Shown here piece by piece: positions 10,441 to 22,115 of a DNA stretch of 64,000 nucleotides. Under the pieces are notes generated by a model, which saw only the letters and a program-made list of their open reading frames with translations, did not search any database and was not told where the DNA came from. The DNA comes from Lasiosphaeris hirsuta (lineage: Eukaryota; Ascomycota; Sordariomycetes; Sordariales; Lasiosphaeriaceae): assembly GCA_030549175.1 (NCBI GenBank), contig JAUKUA010000001.1, positions 8,184,001 through 8,248,000 on the forward strand, read 5' to 3'. The first letter of the stretch is position 1; the number at the start of each line of letters is the position of its first letter. The translations under genes were made by a program, and so were the position numbers.

Positions 10441-11788
10441 ATGGCCAGCGACCACTCCACTTTGCAGTGCCAGAGCGAGCTGGCGACCGACTACTACGGC
10501 CTGGGTGTGCGGCTGGGCGTCTACTTCGCCTGGCTGGGCGGCTACATTGCCAACACCATCCTGCCGTCGGAATGCGCCTCGGCCGCCGACACGAGCACCA
10601 TCTTCCTGCTGACCCTGCTCATCGCCATGGCCGGCGACGCGCGCACCGGCGAGCTGACCCAAATCGACGGCCTGGTGCTGATGCACCTGTGCGGCGGCAC
10701 CGTCTTCGGCGTGGTGACGCTGTGGGGCTACCGCACGCGCGTGTACCGCAACCACGGGCCGCGCGCGGTGCGCATGTTCGGCGGCTTCGGGACCCACATC
10801 CGGCTCGTCGTCAGCCTGGGCGTGAGCATCTTTGGGTTGTGGTTCTGGCTGTACGGCGTGACGGGGGGCCTGCGGCCCATGGGCCCCGACGACGGCACCA
10901 ACCCGCCCAACTCGGCCGACTGCAGCGTGCTGTACACCTTCTTCTTCGCCAAGGTGCGCGCCGACGGCGGCATCCGGTACTACTACGTCGTCGTGTGCCT
11001 GTCGTGCATCCTCTGGTTCGGCACCATGCTGCTGGTCTCGAGCCTGGCGGCGCTGGCCAGCTTCGATCGCATCCGCTCGCTCGTCGAGTACAGCAAGTGG
11101 ACGAGCCTGAACCGCGTCAAGTACGCCACGGGCTTCACCCACAAGGAGTACGTGTTCTCCCGTCCCCGTCCCCCTTCCCACTCAACGTACCCTGACAACC
11201 CCCAGACTCAAGTTCATGTTCAACTTCCTCCGCGTCGCCAACCTCATCTGGCTGGTCTTCGCCGCCGTCACGGTCGAGGTGACGCTCAACTTCAACCACG
11301 TCAGCGGGGTGCTCGGCGGGCGGCACGACGGGCGGCTACAACTACCAGGCCAGCTCCTCCCCTTCCTCGTCGGCCTCTTCAGCTTCGTCAAGATCCTGTA
11401 CCAGCTCTTCAAGGCGCGGTGGGGCGGCGCGGGCGACGAGGCCGATTCCGAGAAAGTCTCGTCGGACCCGACCGAGGTCGTCGAGGCCATGGTCATCTCG
11501 CCGACCGAGTCGACTTTTCCCAGGGACCGTGACGAGGAGGCGGGCAGCGTCAGCCCCAAGATGCTGTCAAGCCGGTCCGAGAGCTACTTCGTCGCGCGGT
11601 CGCTGCCGGTGCGCTACCTCGTCGGCTGGCTGCCGTGGCTGGGCATGGTGGTGCACCCGGCCACCAAGAAGTCGCGGCTGTCCATCCTGGTGTCGCGGGG
11701 GACGGGGCTGAGCGCCGTCGAGCCGGGCTCGGCCGAGGAGTCGGTGGCGCTGCCGACGAAGCGGGAGAACCAGACGGGATACGAATGA
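10441..11788 (+). CDS. Multi-pass integral membrane protein of unknown function
   Basis: Exons 10441..11147 and 11206..11788 (intron GTACGT...CTGAC...CCCAG, 58 bp) give 429 aa. The start ATG follows CGCCAAA, a good fungal context. Hydrophobic segments suggest about seven to eight membrane spans, e.g. around LGVYFAWLGGYIANTIL, IFLLTLLIAMAG, LVVSLGVSIFGLWFWLYGV, YYVVVCLSCILWFGTMLLV and, in exon 2, ANLIWLVFAAVTVEVTL and LPFLVGLFSFVKILYQL. A cytosolic-looking acidic, Ser-rich stretch follows (about residues 320-355). This pattern is common in uncharacterised ascomycete membrane proteins. No transporter or enzyme motif was recognised. Confidence 0.85.
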
Positions 11789-11816
11789 GACGATAATATG
11801 GGGCATGATGGAACGG

Positions 11817-11880
11817 CTGGGCTGGGCTGGACTGGACTGGGCTGGACTGGGCTGGGCTGGACTGGGCTGGGCTGGGCTAG
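11817..11880 (+). repeat. Pentanucleotide GGCTG/GACTG tandem repeat
   Basis: About twelve tandem units alternating GGCTG and GACTG, lying just 3' of the membrane-protein gene in the short gap before the convergent oxidase gene. Confidence 0.85.
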
Positions 11881-11940
11881 AGGGATAGGGGCATGGTAAA
11901 CATGGATGCATTCTGGTCATATAGATTTCATTAAACACTG

Positions 11941-14170
11941 TCACCCCGTCTCGTCAGGATCCACCTCCTTATACCCCGTCTGACACAGCGGCCCGTCTTG
12001 CGTCGGCAGCCCGTCGGGCGTGACCACGGCCCAGCTCTCGCTGCCAGGCATCGTCGGCGCCCAGAACAGCCCCCAGGGGTCCCGGGCCCTCTTGACCCCG
12101 ACCAGCCGCCCATAGTAACTCCCAAAGAACGTCGTCTGCCAGTCCGGCTCTAGCACGTCCCCTTCGTTGTAGTACGCGCCGCCCGTCGGCGTGGCCCTCT
12201 TCAGAATGTCCATGACGGCCCGCAGCTTCTTGTGCCCGTCCCAGAACACGGCCGGCTCCATACCGCGGAACCCACCATCATAAATATCCGAGTGCATCAC
12301 GGACGCTCTCCAGGTGGGGTTGATGGCCGTCATGTTACCCGGGTACCCCGCGACGGCCGGGGGCGCGTGGTGCTCGACGCCGTGGAACGCGTACCCGGCC
12401 TCGACGACGCCGCGGATGGCCGCGAAGGTGGCGTTGTAGATGGTCTCGTTGGCCCAATTGGCGCGCGGGAAGAAGCGCGAGCCAAAGTACAGGTTGCCCG
12501 GGGACCCGCCGACGCCGGTGCGCGCGACCGCGGTGAATGTGTCGGGGTTCTGCACGGGCGCCGGCGTCGCCGCGATGCCGAGCGCGTTGAGCTTGGCAAA
12601 GAGCGGAGCCAGCAGGGCGACCGACTCGGCCGCGTTCTTGTTGACGAGCTTGATCGTCGTCGTGAAGGAGAAGGCGCCGGGCCCCGAGGTGCGGATGTTG
12701 CTGTAGAGCGTGCCGCCGGCGTCGAGGACCACCGGGGAGAAGTACTGGTACTGGCGGACGCCTTCCCAGAAGAGCGCGGTCGAGTTGACGGTCAACGGGG
12801 GAGTGAAGCCGGGGAAGGTGCCGTTGCCGGGGAGAAAACCCGGGAAGGAGCCGTTGCGTGGGAGCGAGAAGTTGCCGGGTGGGAAGGAGGCGTTTCCGGA
12901 GGGGAAGAACGGGGGGAAGCCTGAAGCATTGCCCGGGGGGAGGAAAGGGGGGAAGCCCGAGGCATTTCCGGGAGGAAAGAATCCTGGGAAACCTGACGCG
13001 TTTCCAGGGGGGAAGGAGAAGTTCCCGCCAGCACCGCCGAAGCCGAACCCGGTCGACCCGACGGAGAAGGACAGGTCGACGTTGGTGACGGGCGTCAGCG
13101 GGTAGGCCTTGACAATCGCCGACGTGAGGACCCCATACGTGCCTGCCACCGTTAGCATTGACTCCAAATTTCAAACCACGACAGCGGGCACTTACTCCCA
13201 CCACCCCCCAGCATGGCAAAGAACAGGTCGGCATTCTGGTGCGGCGTCACCGTCCGGTACTTGCCGTCGGCCGTGACGACCTTGAACTCGAGCACCTGGT
13301 CGGCGCCGTTGCCGTACGACGAGCTCAGGAAGTTGTGTCCGCCGCCGGCCGTCCACCCGCCGTACGCGCCCACCGTATCGCCCCCGGGTACCACCATGGT
13401 CATGTTGTAGATGCCCATGTAGTTGTACAACTCCCAGGCCTCGATGCCGGCGCTCACGCGCGCCACGCGGCCCCTATACGGCCCCACCGCGTACTGCGGG
13501 ATGTACTCAAACTCCTTGAGGAAGTGCGTCCAGATGCTGAGCGCGCCGGCGCCGGTATTCCGCCCGCCAAAGTCGTGGCCCGCGTTCCTAGGTACCCACC
13601 CCCATATCAGCACCGCCCAGAACACCATCATCCCCCAGGGCGCACTCACTTGATAACCAGCCTCAAATTCCGATTCCTCGCAAAGTTCACCGCCAGCTGG
13701 ATATGCCTGACCGTGCTCGCATTGACCACATACGCCGGGTATCCCCCCTGGGTACACTTCCCGGCCGGGTTCCACGCGACGGGACAACTGCCGCCCTCAG
13801 GCCACGCCGTCAGAGTCGAGACGGGGTCATCCAAATAAAACCTCGAAAACCCCGCCCCGGTCAACAAATACGTACACTTGGCTAAATTATAGTGCTCCCC
13901 GGGGTAGCAGACCGCGCCGGGCGGCACGGGCTTGATGAGCGCGCCGCCGAGCGTGGCGTTGAACCGGTCCCACTCCGTACCCGTCGGCCACGCCGCGTCG
14001 CTCGGCCCGACTTTGCACTTGGGCCCGGCATACGTGGCGTTGGGCCCCGAGGCGTCGCCAAAGGCCACGTCGGCGTAGAAGTCGGTCGCGTTGCGCTCCA
14101 GCTGGACTTTCTCCCAGTTGAAGTTGGTGGCCGCAGCGAGTGCCGCGAGGGGGAGGACGCGCCACAGCAT
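11941..14170 (-). CDS. Secreted FAD-linked oxidase, berberine-bridge (BBE) type, with coding minisatellite
   Basis: Exons 14170..13650, 13587..13196 and 13142..11941 give 704 aa; all three join in frame (introns 62 and 53 bp). MLWRVLPLAALAAATNFNWE is a signal peptide. The FAD-binding PCMH domain follows: GGYPAYVVNASTVRHIQLAV, then KNAGHDFGGRNTGAG with the His usually covalently linked to FAD. The C-terminal BBE block is SYYGRLVGVKRARDPWGLFW. The enzyme should oxidise small alcohols, sugars or alkaloid-like compounds outside the cell; substrate unknown. Odd feature: about 75 residues (12796-13023) of repeated FPPGNASGF-type units interrupt the oxidase shortly after the PCMH core. They contain many N-glycosylation sequons (NAS, NFS, NGS, NGT) and explain the length above the usual ~500-620 aa. 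Confidence 0.92.
12796..13023 (-). repeat. In-frame coding minisatellite (PPGNASGFP units)
   Basis: Imperfect ~36-bp units encode FPPGNASGFPxF repeats: three close copies, then shorter degenerate copies, all in frame in exon 3 of the FAD oxidase. Confidence 0.85.
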
Positions 14171-15106
14171 GGTGGTGCAGGATGGGGTTGGCAAGAGTCC
14201 GCCTGCTGATGGGCGCGTTCCGGGTTATCGCGGAGGGAGGGGGTAGGGTGTTTATGTAGAGGGGGGGGGCGCCGCGGGAATAAATGAGGCCCCCTCCCCC
14301 CCCCCCCACCGCGGCAGGGAGTAAGTAGGTTGGGATAGCTGCTTTGTGGATAGGGGCATCCGGGCCGGCGCTGCACATTCAAACTAGTGGAGGAGGCTCA
14401 GGGGGGACGCGGTTGGCACCGGCGAGGAATACCGATGGGAATATAGCCAATGCAAGTTTCGCGTGTCGCCCAATATACCTCGCCGCCCCTGACGCAGCCC
14501 GACATGAGATATGAGACCAGTCGCAAATTGCTCGAGACATTGCTGGCTCTCTACACCTGGTCCTTGCGGTCATCTTCGAGATAAGAGCCAAAAAAGACGC
14601 GTCTTAGGTGGTCAGACCTGCATCCTGCAGTGTGCTTGTCGAGCTGCAGAGAAGCAGCGACGAGTACAGTACGGGAGCGTGTAGGGAAGGGACAATTCAG
14701 CAATGCCTAAATGGATCTGCGCCAGGAGTCGGGGTTTGGGGTCGGCTTTGCGATTGGGGGGGGGGAAGTGCCCAGTCCATCTACCCGGGTTCCTGTCGGT
14801 TATTACGTGAACGTATCGAGCGGCAGGAAAACAATAGCCTCAATAAGCCAGGTTCTGAAGTCCCGTCACATCTGCCCAAGATAGGTGAGTGGCGTGCAAC
14901 AGCTCAACCGGACTGCAGATTTGGATACCCGGCACGGAACTCGGCTGTCGAAATTAGCAGGAAAGGAGATGGGCCCATATATGGCACGCGCTGGTTGGTG
15001 TTGAAAGAGGTAGTGTGGTATTGATCAATGCCTTGAAGCAGTTGCTGGGTATCTATAGGTATCGCGCTTTTGGTGTGAGGGCTGAACCATCCAACGCGTA
15101 TCCACA
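14171..15106. other. Intergenic, homopolymer runs
   Basis: Upstream of the oxidase. It holds G and C runs near 14262-14312 and 14757-14766. No gene supported. Confidence 0.6.
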
Positions 15107-16528
15107 TCATCTTATGCCTGCTTGACTCGCCAGGAGACTTCCCACCACGGTGAACGACAGGATCGGTGAGATGATGTACGATATCTAGAGAGCGGGTTTG
15201 TTAGCGATGCCTTTGCATGCACAAAGCAGTTGGCGTTGTGGACTTACCGTGAGCAATTTCGCAATGTTGACCTCGTCTTCTGGCTCTCCATCGCTGACCT
15301 GGATCAGTGTAATCAGTTTCATGGCGGGCGGGCCCGTGGGCATCAACATCAACGTGAACCACAGCATCGGATCAGTCCCAAGAAAGTCGGTTCTCGAGGC
15401 GAGCGTGTAGACAAATCCGATGGAAGCAATCGGCCAGAGCACAAAGCGGACAATGAGGATGAAGCTGACGGTCAACCAAGGTAGCTTAATCCCGGCTTGG
15501 CTGTTCTGTTTGGCATCCTTGATGGACGTGTAGAGGGAAACACCGGCAACGACGACGGGGAGAGGGACGAAAAGGCCGCCAATGTTCTTCAGAGATGCCG
15601 TGAGCCAGGCGGTAAATATGCCTCCGTTCTCGGTGCTGGAGAAGAAGGCTCTGTGGAGGGCGGGGATCAATCCGATAATGGCTCCAAGGACGGCACCAAG
15701 AAGAGGAGCATTAAAGAAGTCGGAGATGAACAAGAACCACCACTTTGCGCGTGGGCTCAGCTCTCGCCACTTGCGTTTAGGAACGACGGATGCTCTGCGA
15801 TCGATGACTCGCCCTGAAAACGCAGCGCTCGATGGTCGGCGAACCGACGGAAAGAAGGTGTTGGGGGAGCCAAACGGATGGGCAAATTGCACAGACGAGG
15901 ACCGTCCACCCAGCAGACCGGTGCCCTCATCAATGTTTCTGTCGCGGAGAAAAGAATCGTCGTCGGTAACGGAGTCGTCCTCCTTATCCTCGTCAGGATC
16001 CGGAGCGTGTTCCGAATCGATCAATCGCGGGCCCACGGCAAAGGTCAGGCAGCTCGACACGGTGGCGAAGACGAGGAAGTACGACTTGGCGCGCTCGATG
16101 GCGTCTCGGCTAGTCTCGTCCGTCACGATGAGCGACTTGAGTATGCCGGTGTCGTCGAGGGCGGTGATGAGCAGGAGCGGGTAGCTGGTGGTGTTGTTGA
16201 ACATGATGGCGACCGTGACCCAGTCGGGCATGCCGAAGCCAAAGTGGGCGACGATGCCGATCAAGAAGGAGATCAGATGGCACACGACGGCCCAGCCCAG
16301 GATGATGAGGTACCGGCCAGCCGACCCGGCGTGCAGCTCAGAACCGATCTTTGTCACGAGCAGGGCGGGGAGGAACATGCGGACGCAGATTTTGGAGATG
16401 GCCTTGGTGTTGGCGTGGTTCAGCAGACCCAGCCATGCTGCAAGGCCGCCGTAGAATATTACGAGCAGTACCGAGAGACTAGCTTGGATCGCTGCGAGAA
16501 AGGACTCGAACAGGCCGGCGGGCGCCAT
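15107..16528 (-). CDS. PIN-like / auxin efflux carrier family transporter
   Basis: Exons 16528..15248 and 15184..15107 give 452 aa; the intron 15247..15185 has GTAAGT, branch GCTAAC and CTAG. Ten membrane segments are expected in a 5+5 arrangement: about residues 10-170 (start LLVIFYGGLAAWLGLL; FNNTTSYPLLLITAL is the typical Asn-rich crossover) and about 265-450 (SDFFNAPLLGAVLGAIIGLI; LMLMPTGPPAMKLITLIQV, with the family Pro-rich crossover). The central cytosolic loop is acidic and Ser-rich (SEHAPDPDEDKEDDSVTDDD), a likely phosphorylation region. Fungal members sit in the ER or vacuolar system; the substrate is not established. The last exon supplies the final hydrophobic helix (SYIISPILSFTVVGSLLAS), supporting the splice call. 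Confidence 0.92.
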
Positions 16529-17405
16529 GATTGTGTTGCCAATTGCGGGCTGCTGATTGGTGATTGCTTCGCCCGGACGCTGTGTCGCGTCGACCGTGGT
16601 CCAGGACAGACGGGAGGTTCAATTGTGCCAAAATTGGAGGAAACGGAGCATAGGCAGCGGGGGAAGAGGGATTATTGCAAAAGGCACGTTGGCTTTGTTG
16701 ATATGGCGATTTGGAGCTGGAAATGCCTCAGCGCCGAACAAGACAAACACTGGGAAGGAATGACGACGTTCGACAGAAAATGACGCCTGCCGCTGGCTGG
16801 GGAAGCCAGGAAAGGTGGGGGCGGGGTAGAAGCTTGCCCTGAATGGGAGCAACAGCAATCCAATTGAATGGGGGTCCGTCCCATGCACCCAAGGGTCCCT
16901 CTTCCATTGTTGGGAATGTTTGACATCTCCATCTGAACAAGTTGCGCCTTTTCCCCTCGATCCGCATTCATTTGCACCCTTGAGCCCAATGCGACTCCAG
17001 GCGGTTCACACCGCTGTGGGGTGGGTGCATTGCGTCGAGAGCTATCCCGTTGGGGACTTCTTTTCACGACGTCGGTCTTGGCGTTGTATGTTTCGCATTT
17101 TCTTGTTCGATGTTTGCTAGCTTCGGTCTATACTCTATGAGTACCTTATCAGTTGATGTGGCGTCGAATAGAAGGTCGAGGTGATTGTGCCACTGCTTTG
17201 CGCGACGGCCGGCAAGACGGACTGGCAGTGCCTGTTCGGGCGGAAGTGTTTGTTCGGACGGAGCCGGGCACAGATGAGTATGAATAACGGCGCAGTTGGG
17301 AGTTTAGCTTGTCTTACGGACATCTCTTCGATACCTTCTCTGCGCCCCTTCAACGCACTAACCTTCAGGCACTCTCGCGACCGCATCGCCCGCAAGCACA
17401 GAAAA
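16529..17405. other. Intergenic between divergent genes
   Basis: Shared upstream region of the PIN-like transporter and the NLR relic. No additional gene recognised. Confidence 0.6.
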
Positions 17406-20060
17406 ATGGCCGAAGCTGCTGCTATTGTCGCATCAGTCGGCCTAGCCTCCAGTATCCTCCAGGTCATCGACCTTGGAGTCCGCATTTGCCAAGATGGAAG
17501 CGCGGTCTCCGAAGAAATTGTCGACTTGGAAAGGGCGACCGACGAGTTCGAAAAATCCATGTCAAACCTACGCAATGACACCGAGTTCGACCAAACAAGC
17601 GCGGGTGTAAAGCAAATGTGCCAAGAATGTTCTCAGGTCGCCGCTGAGCTTGCTGCCTCACTTCGAGAACTCGGCATCTAGGGGGGTTCCGGAAAACGTG
17701 CTGCCGCTAAGTCGGCGTTGAAGTTGTATTGGAAAAAGGAAGTCATAGCAACGCTAGGAGTAGTGCATGAAGAGACTCGCCGCCTCGGGGAGTCTTCGCG
17801 CGAGAATCAAGCTCTTGGGAAGGAGATACCCGACTTCCTGATCACTCGGGTAGAGCCATCAATGCAGCGTATATATCAGGTAGACCTTCAGCAAGGCCTT
17901 TTGAGAGGCCGCTCCAAGACTGGCAGCGCCTCGGAGCCTTCGGCAACCAGCATTTGTCTTTCCGACACCAGATGCAAATATCTTGAGCGGAAGTTTATTG
18001 CCCGTCTTTTGTACGACCAGATTGACGATTGCATGTCTCGCATTGTTGACGCCCACGAGGCTACGTTTATTAGGTGGACTTATAAAGATCCACCGACAAC
18101 GGAAAGGATATGATCTAACTTCAGGGCAGGCTGGAGTCAGACGATCAAACCTCTACTGGATCGCTGGAAAGCCAGGATCTAGCAAGTCGACACTCATGAG
18201 GTACATCTGCTAAGAGAGTGTACTACCAGGCTCACCGCACCTGGACCAATGGGCTGGCTCCAATAAGCTCCTTGTGGCTAGCTTTTGTTTCTGGAATTTG
18301 GGGGCTCAGGTGGAGATGTCTCAAGGTGGACTCGCCCGGACCATCCTCCATCAAATTTTGACTCAGGCCCCCACCTCATCCTACTGGCGTCTCCTTCGAG
18401 ATGTGAGATATTGTGCTACTTTGACGGGGATGCCAAAGAACTGCCGGAGAGCGAACTACCGCAAATTCCGGAGTCTTTGGCGTTGCGTTTACCGATCGAC
18501 TACAAGCTGTGTCTTTTCATTGATGACTTAGACGAGTATGAGGGAGATCATTCACGGCTAGTTGACTTGTTTCAGCATATCCTGAAGAACCCTTTCATCA
18601 AGCTTTACGCATCCAAGCCGGCCCTGGGTTGTTTTTGAGGACGCTTTTGGCCATAAGCCACACCTCAGACTTGAAGTGCTCACGCACAATGACATCAAGG
18701 CTTACGTCAGGTCTAAATTCCACGAGAACGACGGATTCGTGAAACTCGGCCTTCGCGAGTCTGGGTTCGCAAGCGACCCCATGGAAAACGTGGTATCAAA
18801 GGCCGTGGGCGTGTTTCTTTGGGTGACTTTAGTTAACTCGCTTTTGAGCGGCATGAGGAATAGCGATCGAGTCGGTGACCTCCAGCGCCGTTTGGATCTT
18901 CCCCCGATGATCTCGAGGGACTCTTCCGAAAGACATTGCTTTCTATCTACAAATTCTATCTCCCGAATGCAATTGAGTAGATTCCCATGGTCCGGGAAAG
19001 GGAAGACGATTCTATGACCGTCTTGTTCATGTCCTTTGCAGACGAAGACTATCCCGACTTTTGTCTAAAGCTAACTACCAAACCACTGTCACAGCAGGGT
19101 ACGCAGCTTCGAGTTGACACCATGCGCAGACGAATCAACAGCGTTTGTATGGGCCTTCTTGAAGCATCCTCGTCGGGTGGGCTTATTGATGAATCCTCAA
19201 CGGCAAAATATCTTCGCAGAACTGTTAAGGATTATGTCCAATCCAACACCGCAGCTCATCTACTACGTGCTCCCTCCCTGGAAGACTTCGGCCTGCGCGC
19301 CCGCTTCTGCGCGGCCCACTTGCCCATGTTGTAGACCTCTTCAGATACGGTGCTCATGCTGAGAAACCACTTGGTCAAGGAGTATGCTATGAGCCTTCTT
19401 AAGGAAGGCAGGCTAGCTCATAAACAAGACTCCAGGTTATTTTTGATCCTCGACGAATTCGATCGCACTTTTCATGAGCTAGCGCTATCGCTACTAGTTC
19501 AACAGCCCACCGGAGGTGTTCAGATGATGCCAGGCAGAGCACGCATACTATACTGGATCATGGACGGTCAAACCAGGATGGTCGACACACTATTCTCGTG
19601 ATGACGATACTATACCGGTTTCTTTCGTCCACATCCATCTCCACTTGACGATGACTTCGGTTACTACATGTTTCTTAACTGGCCCATGGAGTTTCCCAGG
19701 TCGCTGTAGAGCAAAGTCTCACACAGTATGTGAAGCACCGGGCGTCTCTGGGGTGTCTGGTTCAAATGTCTCTGCTGTTCGAAATGGGGGTGGATGCCTC
19801 TCGGACTTGTGTTGAAGACATTCCTCTCAAATAGGCTGCATGGCCACTTCTTGCCACTGCAGTTTCAAATCGGTTTCCAAACATCGAGATGACCGAGATG
19901 CTTTTAGGCCAGGGAGCGGATCCCAACTTCCCGATACCAGGTAAACCAAGCGAAATACCCTTGGTTCTAGCCTTCTTTCTCGCCATACAGGAACTTCGCT
20001 CCAACCTGACACCACTAGAATTTCTTCTGCTTGGCCGTCCAGTAAAACCTGAGCCCTAGC
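17406..20060 (+). pseudogene. NACHT-type NLR (STAND) pseudogene
   Basis: Begins with an intact N-terminus MAEAAAIVASVGLASSILQV, the helical domain that opens many fungal NACHT proteins. The frame stops at 17679-17681 (TAG), then continues in another frame. Recognisable pieces in order are a Walker A, YWIAGKPGSSKSTLMR (18166-18192), the FCFWNLGAQVEMSQGGLART segment, a Walker B, LCLFIDDLDEYEG (about 18507-18542), a region HNDIKAYVRSKF with GVFLWVTLVNSLLSG, and a long helical C-terminal tail to about 20060. Stops and frame switches occur between almost every piece. Such genes sense non-self and trigger cell-death responses in fungi; this copy cannot make a full protein. The 3' end is approximate. 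Confidence 0.82.
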
Positions 20061-20159
20061 TGCCCCAGAGGAACCAAGGCGCAGTAGGCGGTGGAAAGGG
20101 TAAATCCGTGGTTTTACTTTAGGTGGGGAAAGGCCTAAGGGGCTGTCATGAGAGCTTTA

Positions 20160-20575
20160 CTGGGGCCCCGAGGTGCAATGTATGTCGCACTGGAAAGGAG
20201 GCGGGAAGGAGGTGCACAATGGCTTGATCTAGAGGAAGACAGTAGGAAGAAGGTGTTTGTCAGGCACCATACAGCTAGCACTGCAGGAGCTCTGGGGTCT
20301 CCCGACCAACGCTCGAGAGCAGGCTCCTATATTATAATCCAACCCTCATTTTTTTGTTAATCATCGCGGAACACTCCCAGCAAGAGGGACACCGAAGCCT
20401 CATCGAGGCCATTCCACCGTGAAAAAACGGCATTCTAACATTTTGAAAGGCATATTTAGTTTTCATCAAGGTCTTTCTAGTATTTCAAAGATATAGCTGG
20501 TGCTTTAAAAGGCATTTCCCATGTCCGCAACGGTGTTTGAAGTCCCGCGCAAACAGATAAACCAGGGTTGGATTA
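20160..20575. repeat. Diverged repeat, copy A
   Basis: Shares ordered blocks with copy B about 0.9-1.0 kb downstream, notably the end block reading TTTCCCAT...AAGTCCC.CGC and AACCAGGGTTGGATT. The repeated GGCATTT...AAAGGCATATT motif occurs in both. Homology is imperfect and the ends are approximate. Type of element unknown. Confidence 0.45.
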
Positions 20576-20645
20576 GAGTGCAACCATTTATGATGATCGT
20601 CTCCGTGCGACCTATTACGTTGGGCGCGCTCCTCTTGTTCTCCAC

Positions 20646-20674
20646 ACTTCTTCTTCTTCTTCTTCTTCTTCTTC
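20646..20674 (+). repeat. (TTC)n microsatellite
   Basis: Nine to ten uninterrupted CTT/TTC triplets. Confidence 0.95.
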
Positions 20675-20714
20675 CCGCCCCCTCTCAGCCCGCCTCTCCT
20701 TCCACTCGCGGCGA

Positions 20715-20895
20715 TTCCTCTTGTACTGCTAGATTCGTTGCAGAACCTTCTCATACGTATTCTCGAGGATGGATTTTCTCCACAGCTCTGCCGTTGCATC
20801 GTTCAGGATGCCGAGCTCGAGAGCATCCGTGAGCATGTTATCCCAGTCGCTGGGCATAAATGCATCGTCTCGAGCTGGACCTGATGTGTCCTCTG
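20715..20895 (-). pseudogene. Coding relic of unknown family
   Basis: One minus-strand frame reads GPARDDAFMPSDWDNMLTDA, then LELGILNDATAELWRKSIL and ENTYEKVLQRI, a TAG stop, and QYKRNRRE. The composition (amphipathic, Trp-containing, charged) looks like genuine protein, and the TAG lies where CAG (Gln) would fit. No start or neighbouring exons were found and I do not recognise the family. Confidence 0.4.
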
Positions 20896-21202
20896 GAGGT
20901 CCCCCGTTAAAGATAGATCGAAGGGCACCGGGAGATTGTTATCCTGCGAGTAGCAGTTGCATTGCATATCGAATTTTCAGGACATGAATATGCGGCCATG
21001 GACGCTTGACTGGATCGGCTGTAACTAACTCATAGACATGGCCACGTACTATGAATGCAGCTACAGCCCTTGAAGAGTCCTCCACTTGTATTATTCGCCG
21101 ATGATCTGTCAGGTTGCTTTTCTTGCTGGGATTTTGGCCATTATTGGTGAGGCCTATCTCTCTCTAACATGGTCATGTTGCTGACCGGGTAGTAAGGTAC
21201 TA

Positions 21203-21490
21203 ACGAGTTGTGGTATGTTGGAGCTGCGGGAAAGGGAGTGGATTTGTCTGGATCTCGAGGAAAAGGTGGACACGCTCATTCAACAAAATAGACTTTTCCC
21301 AATGATAAAACTAGCGGGCATTTCTGGTATTGCAAAAGGCATATTCGGCATTTCACAAGACCCGTCGACCACCAAGAAGGGAATTTGTGGAATTTAATAT
21401 GCCTCTTTGGTATTTTGAAAGGCCTTTCCCATCTTCCCAACGAACCTTTAAGTCCCACGCTAATAACAAGTAAAACCAGGGTTGGATTGT
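21203..21490. repeat. Diverged repeat, copy B
   Basis: Partner of copy A (20160-20575). It carries the GGCATTT/AAAGGCATATT motifs, the TTTCCCAT block and AACCAGGGTTGGATT at the same relative order, with an internal length difference. Confidence 0.45.
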
Positions 21491-22115
21491 CGCACCTCTT
21501 TTCGAGCAGAAATGGAAGTCACTGGTAGGATTTGCCACGGGTGCTCATGAACTCTCACCAATCAAACATATTTTCAAAAACTGCACTTCTCGCTCCCGGG
21601 GCTTCAGGCTGTCTGATTAGCAGCAAATGTGCGCCTATCTCGAGCTGTAGCGAATCCCATTGCCGCCCTGCATCTCGTCTTGCGGCGCGGTGGCCCCATG
21701 TGCAGTCAGCTGCAGAACCCCCTGCCACAGGCATCTCTTTTCGGGTTTCCTGCTGCTCGGTGGCTCTCGGTGGCGCTCAGTGATGCCCCCGAGCCCGTTT
21801 TTCGCCCAATTATCGCCCCGACACAATGCGCACGCCTACCCAAAACTCGAGCTACTAATTTCTGACGCTGCGTGATTCGAGAGGGCTGGGGACTTTGAAC
21901 ATACAGAGCCGCATAATGGGAAAGACATTGGGCCCAAGATATTTGCGGTCTGGGTGGGACAGCATGTTCTCCCCGAACCCATTGCTTGGCTGGTCCGCAT
22001 TTGACGACCCCCTTCTTGTGCCGCGACTGTCTCATATCTCACACTTTCCTATCCAATTTGCTGTAACGGAAAAGAAAGAATAAAAAAAAATAAAAAAAAT
22101 TGACCGCTGCTCACC

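Larger units (their letters stand above)
20061..22115. other. Repeat-bearing gene-poor stretch
   Basis: About 2 kb between the NLR relic and the next intact gene. It holds the diverged repeat pair, the microsatellite and the small coding relic listed separately; the rest shows no gene. Confidence 0.5.

Noticed and set aside
10390..11181. Minus-strand open frame opposite the membrane protein
   Set aside because: His/Ala/Gln-rich shadow of GC-rich codons; the plus-strand frame has the membrane segments and splice sites.
15878..16783. 301-codon plus-strand open frame
   Set aside because: Antisense to the PIN-like transporter, no recognisable protein features.
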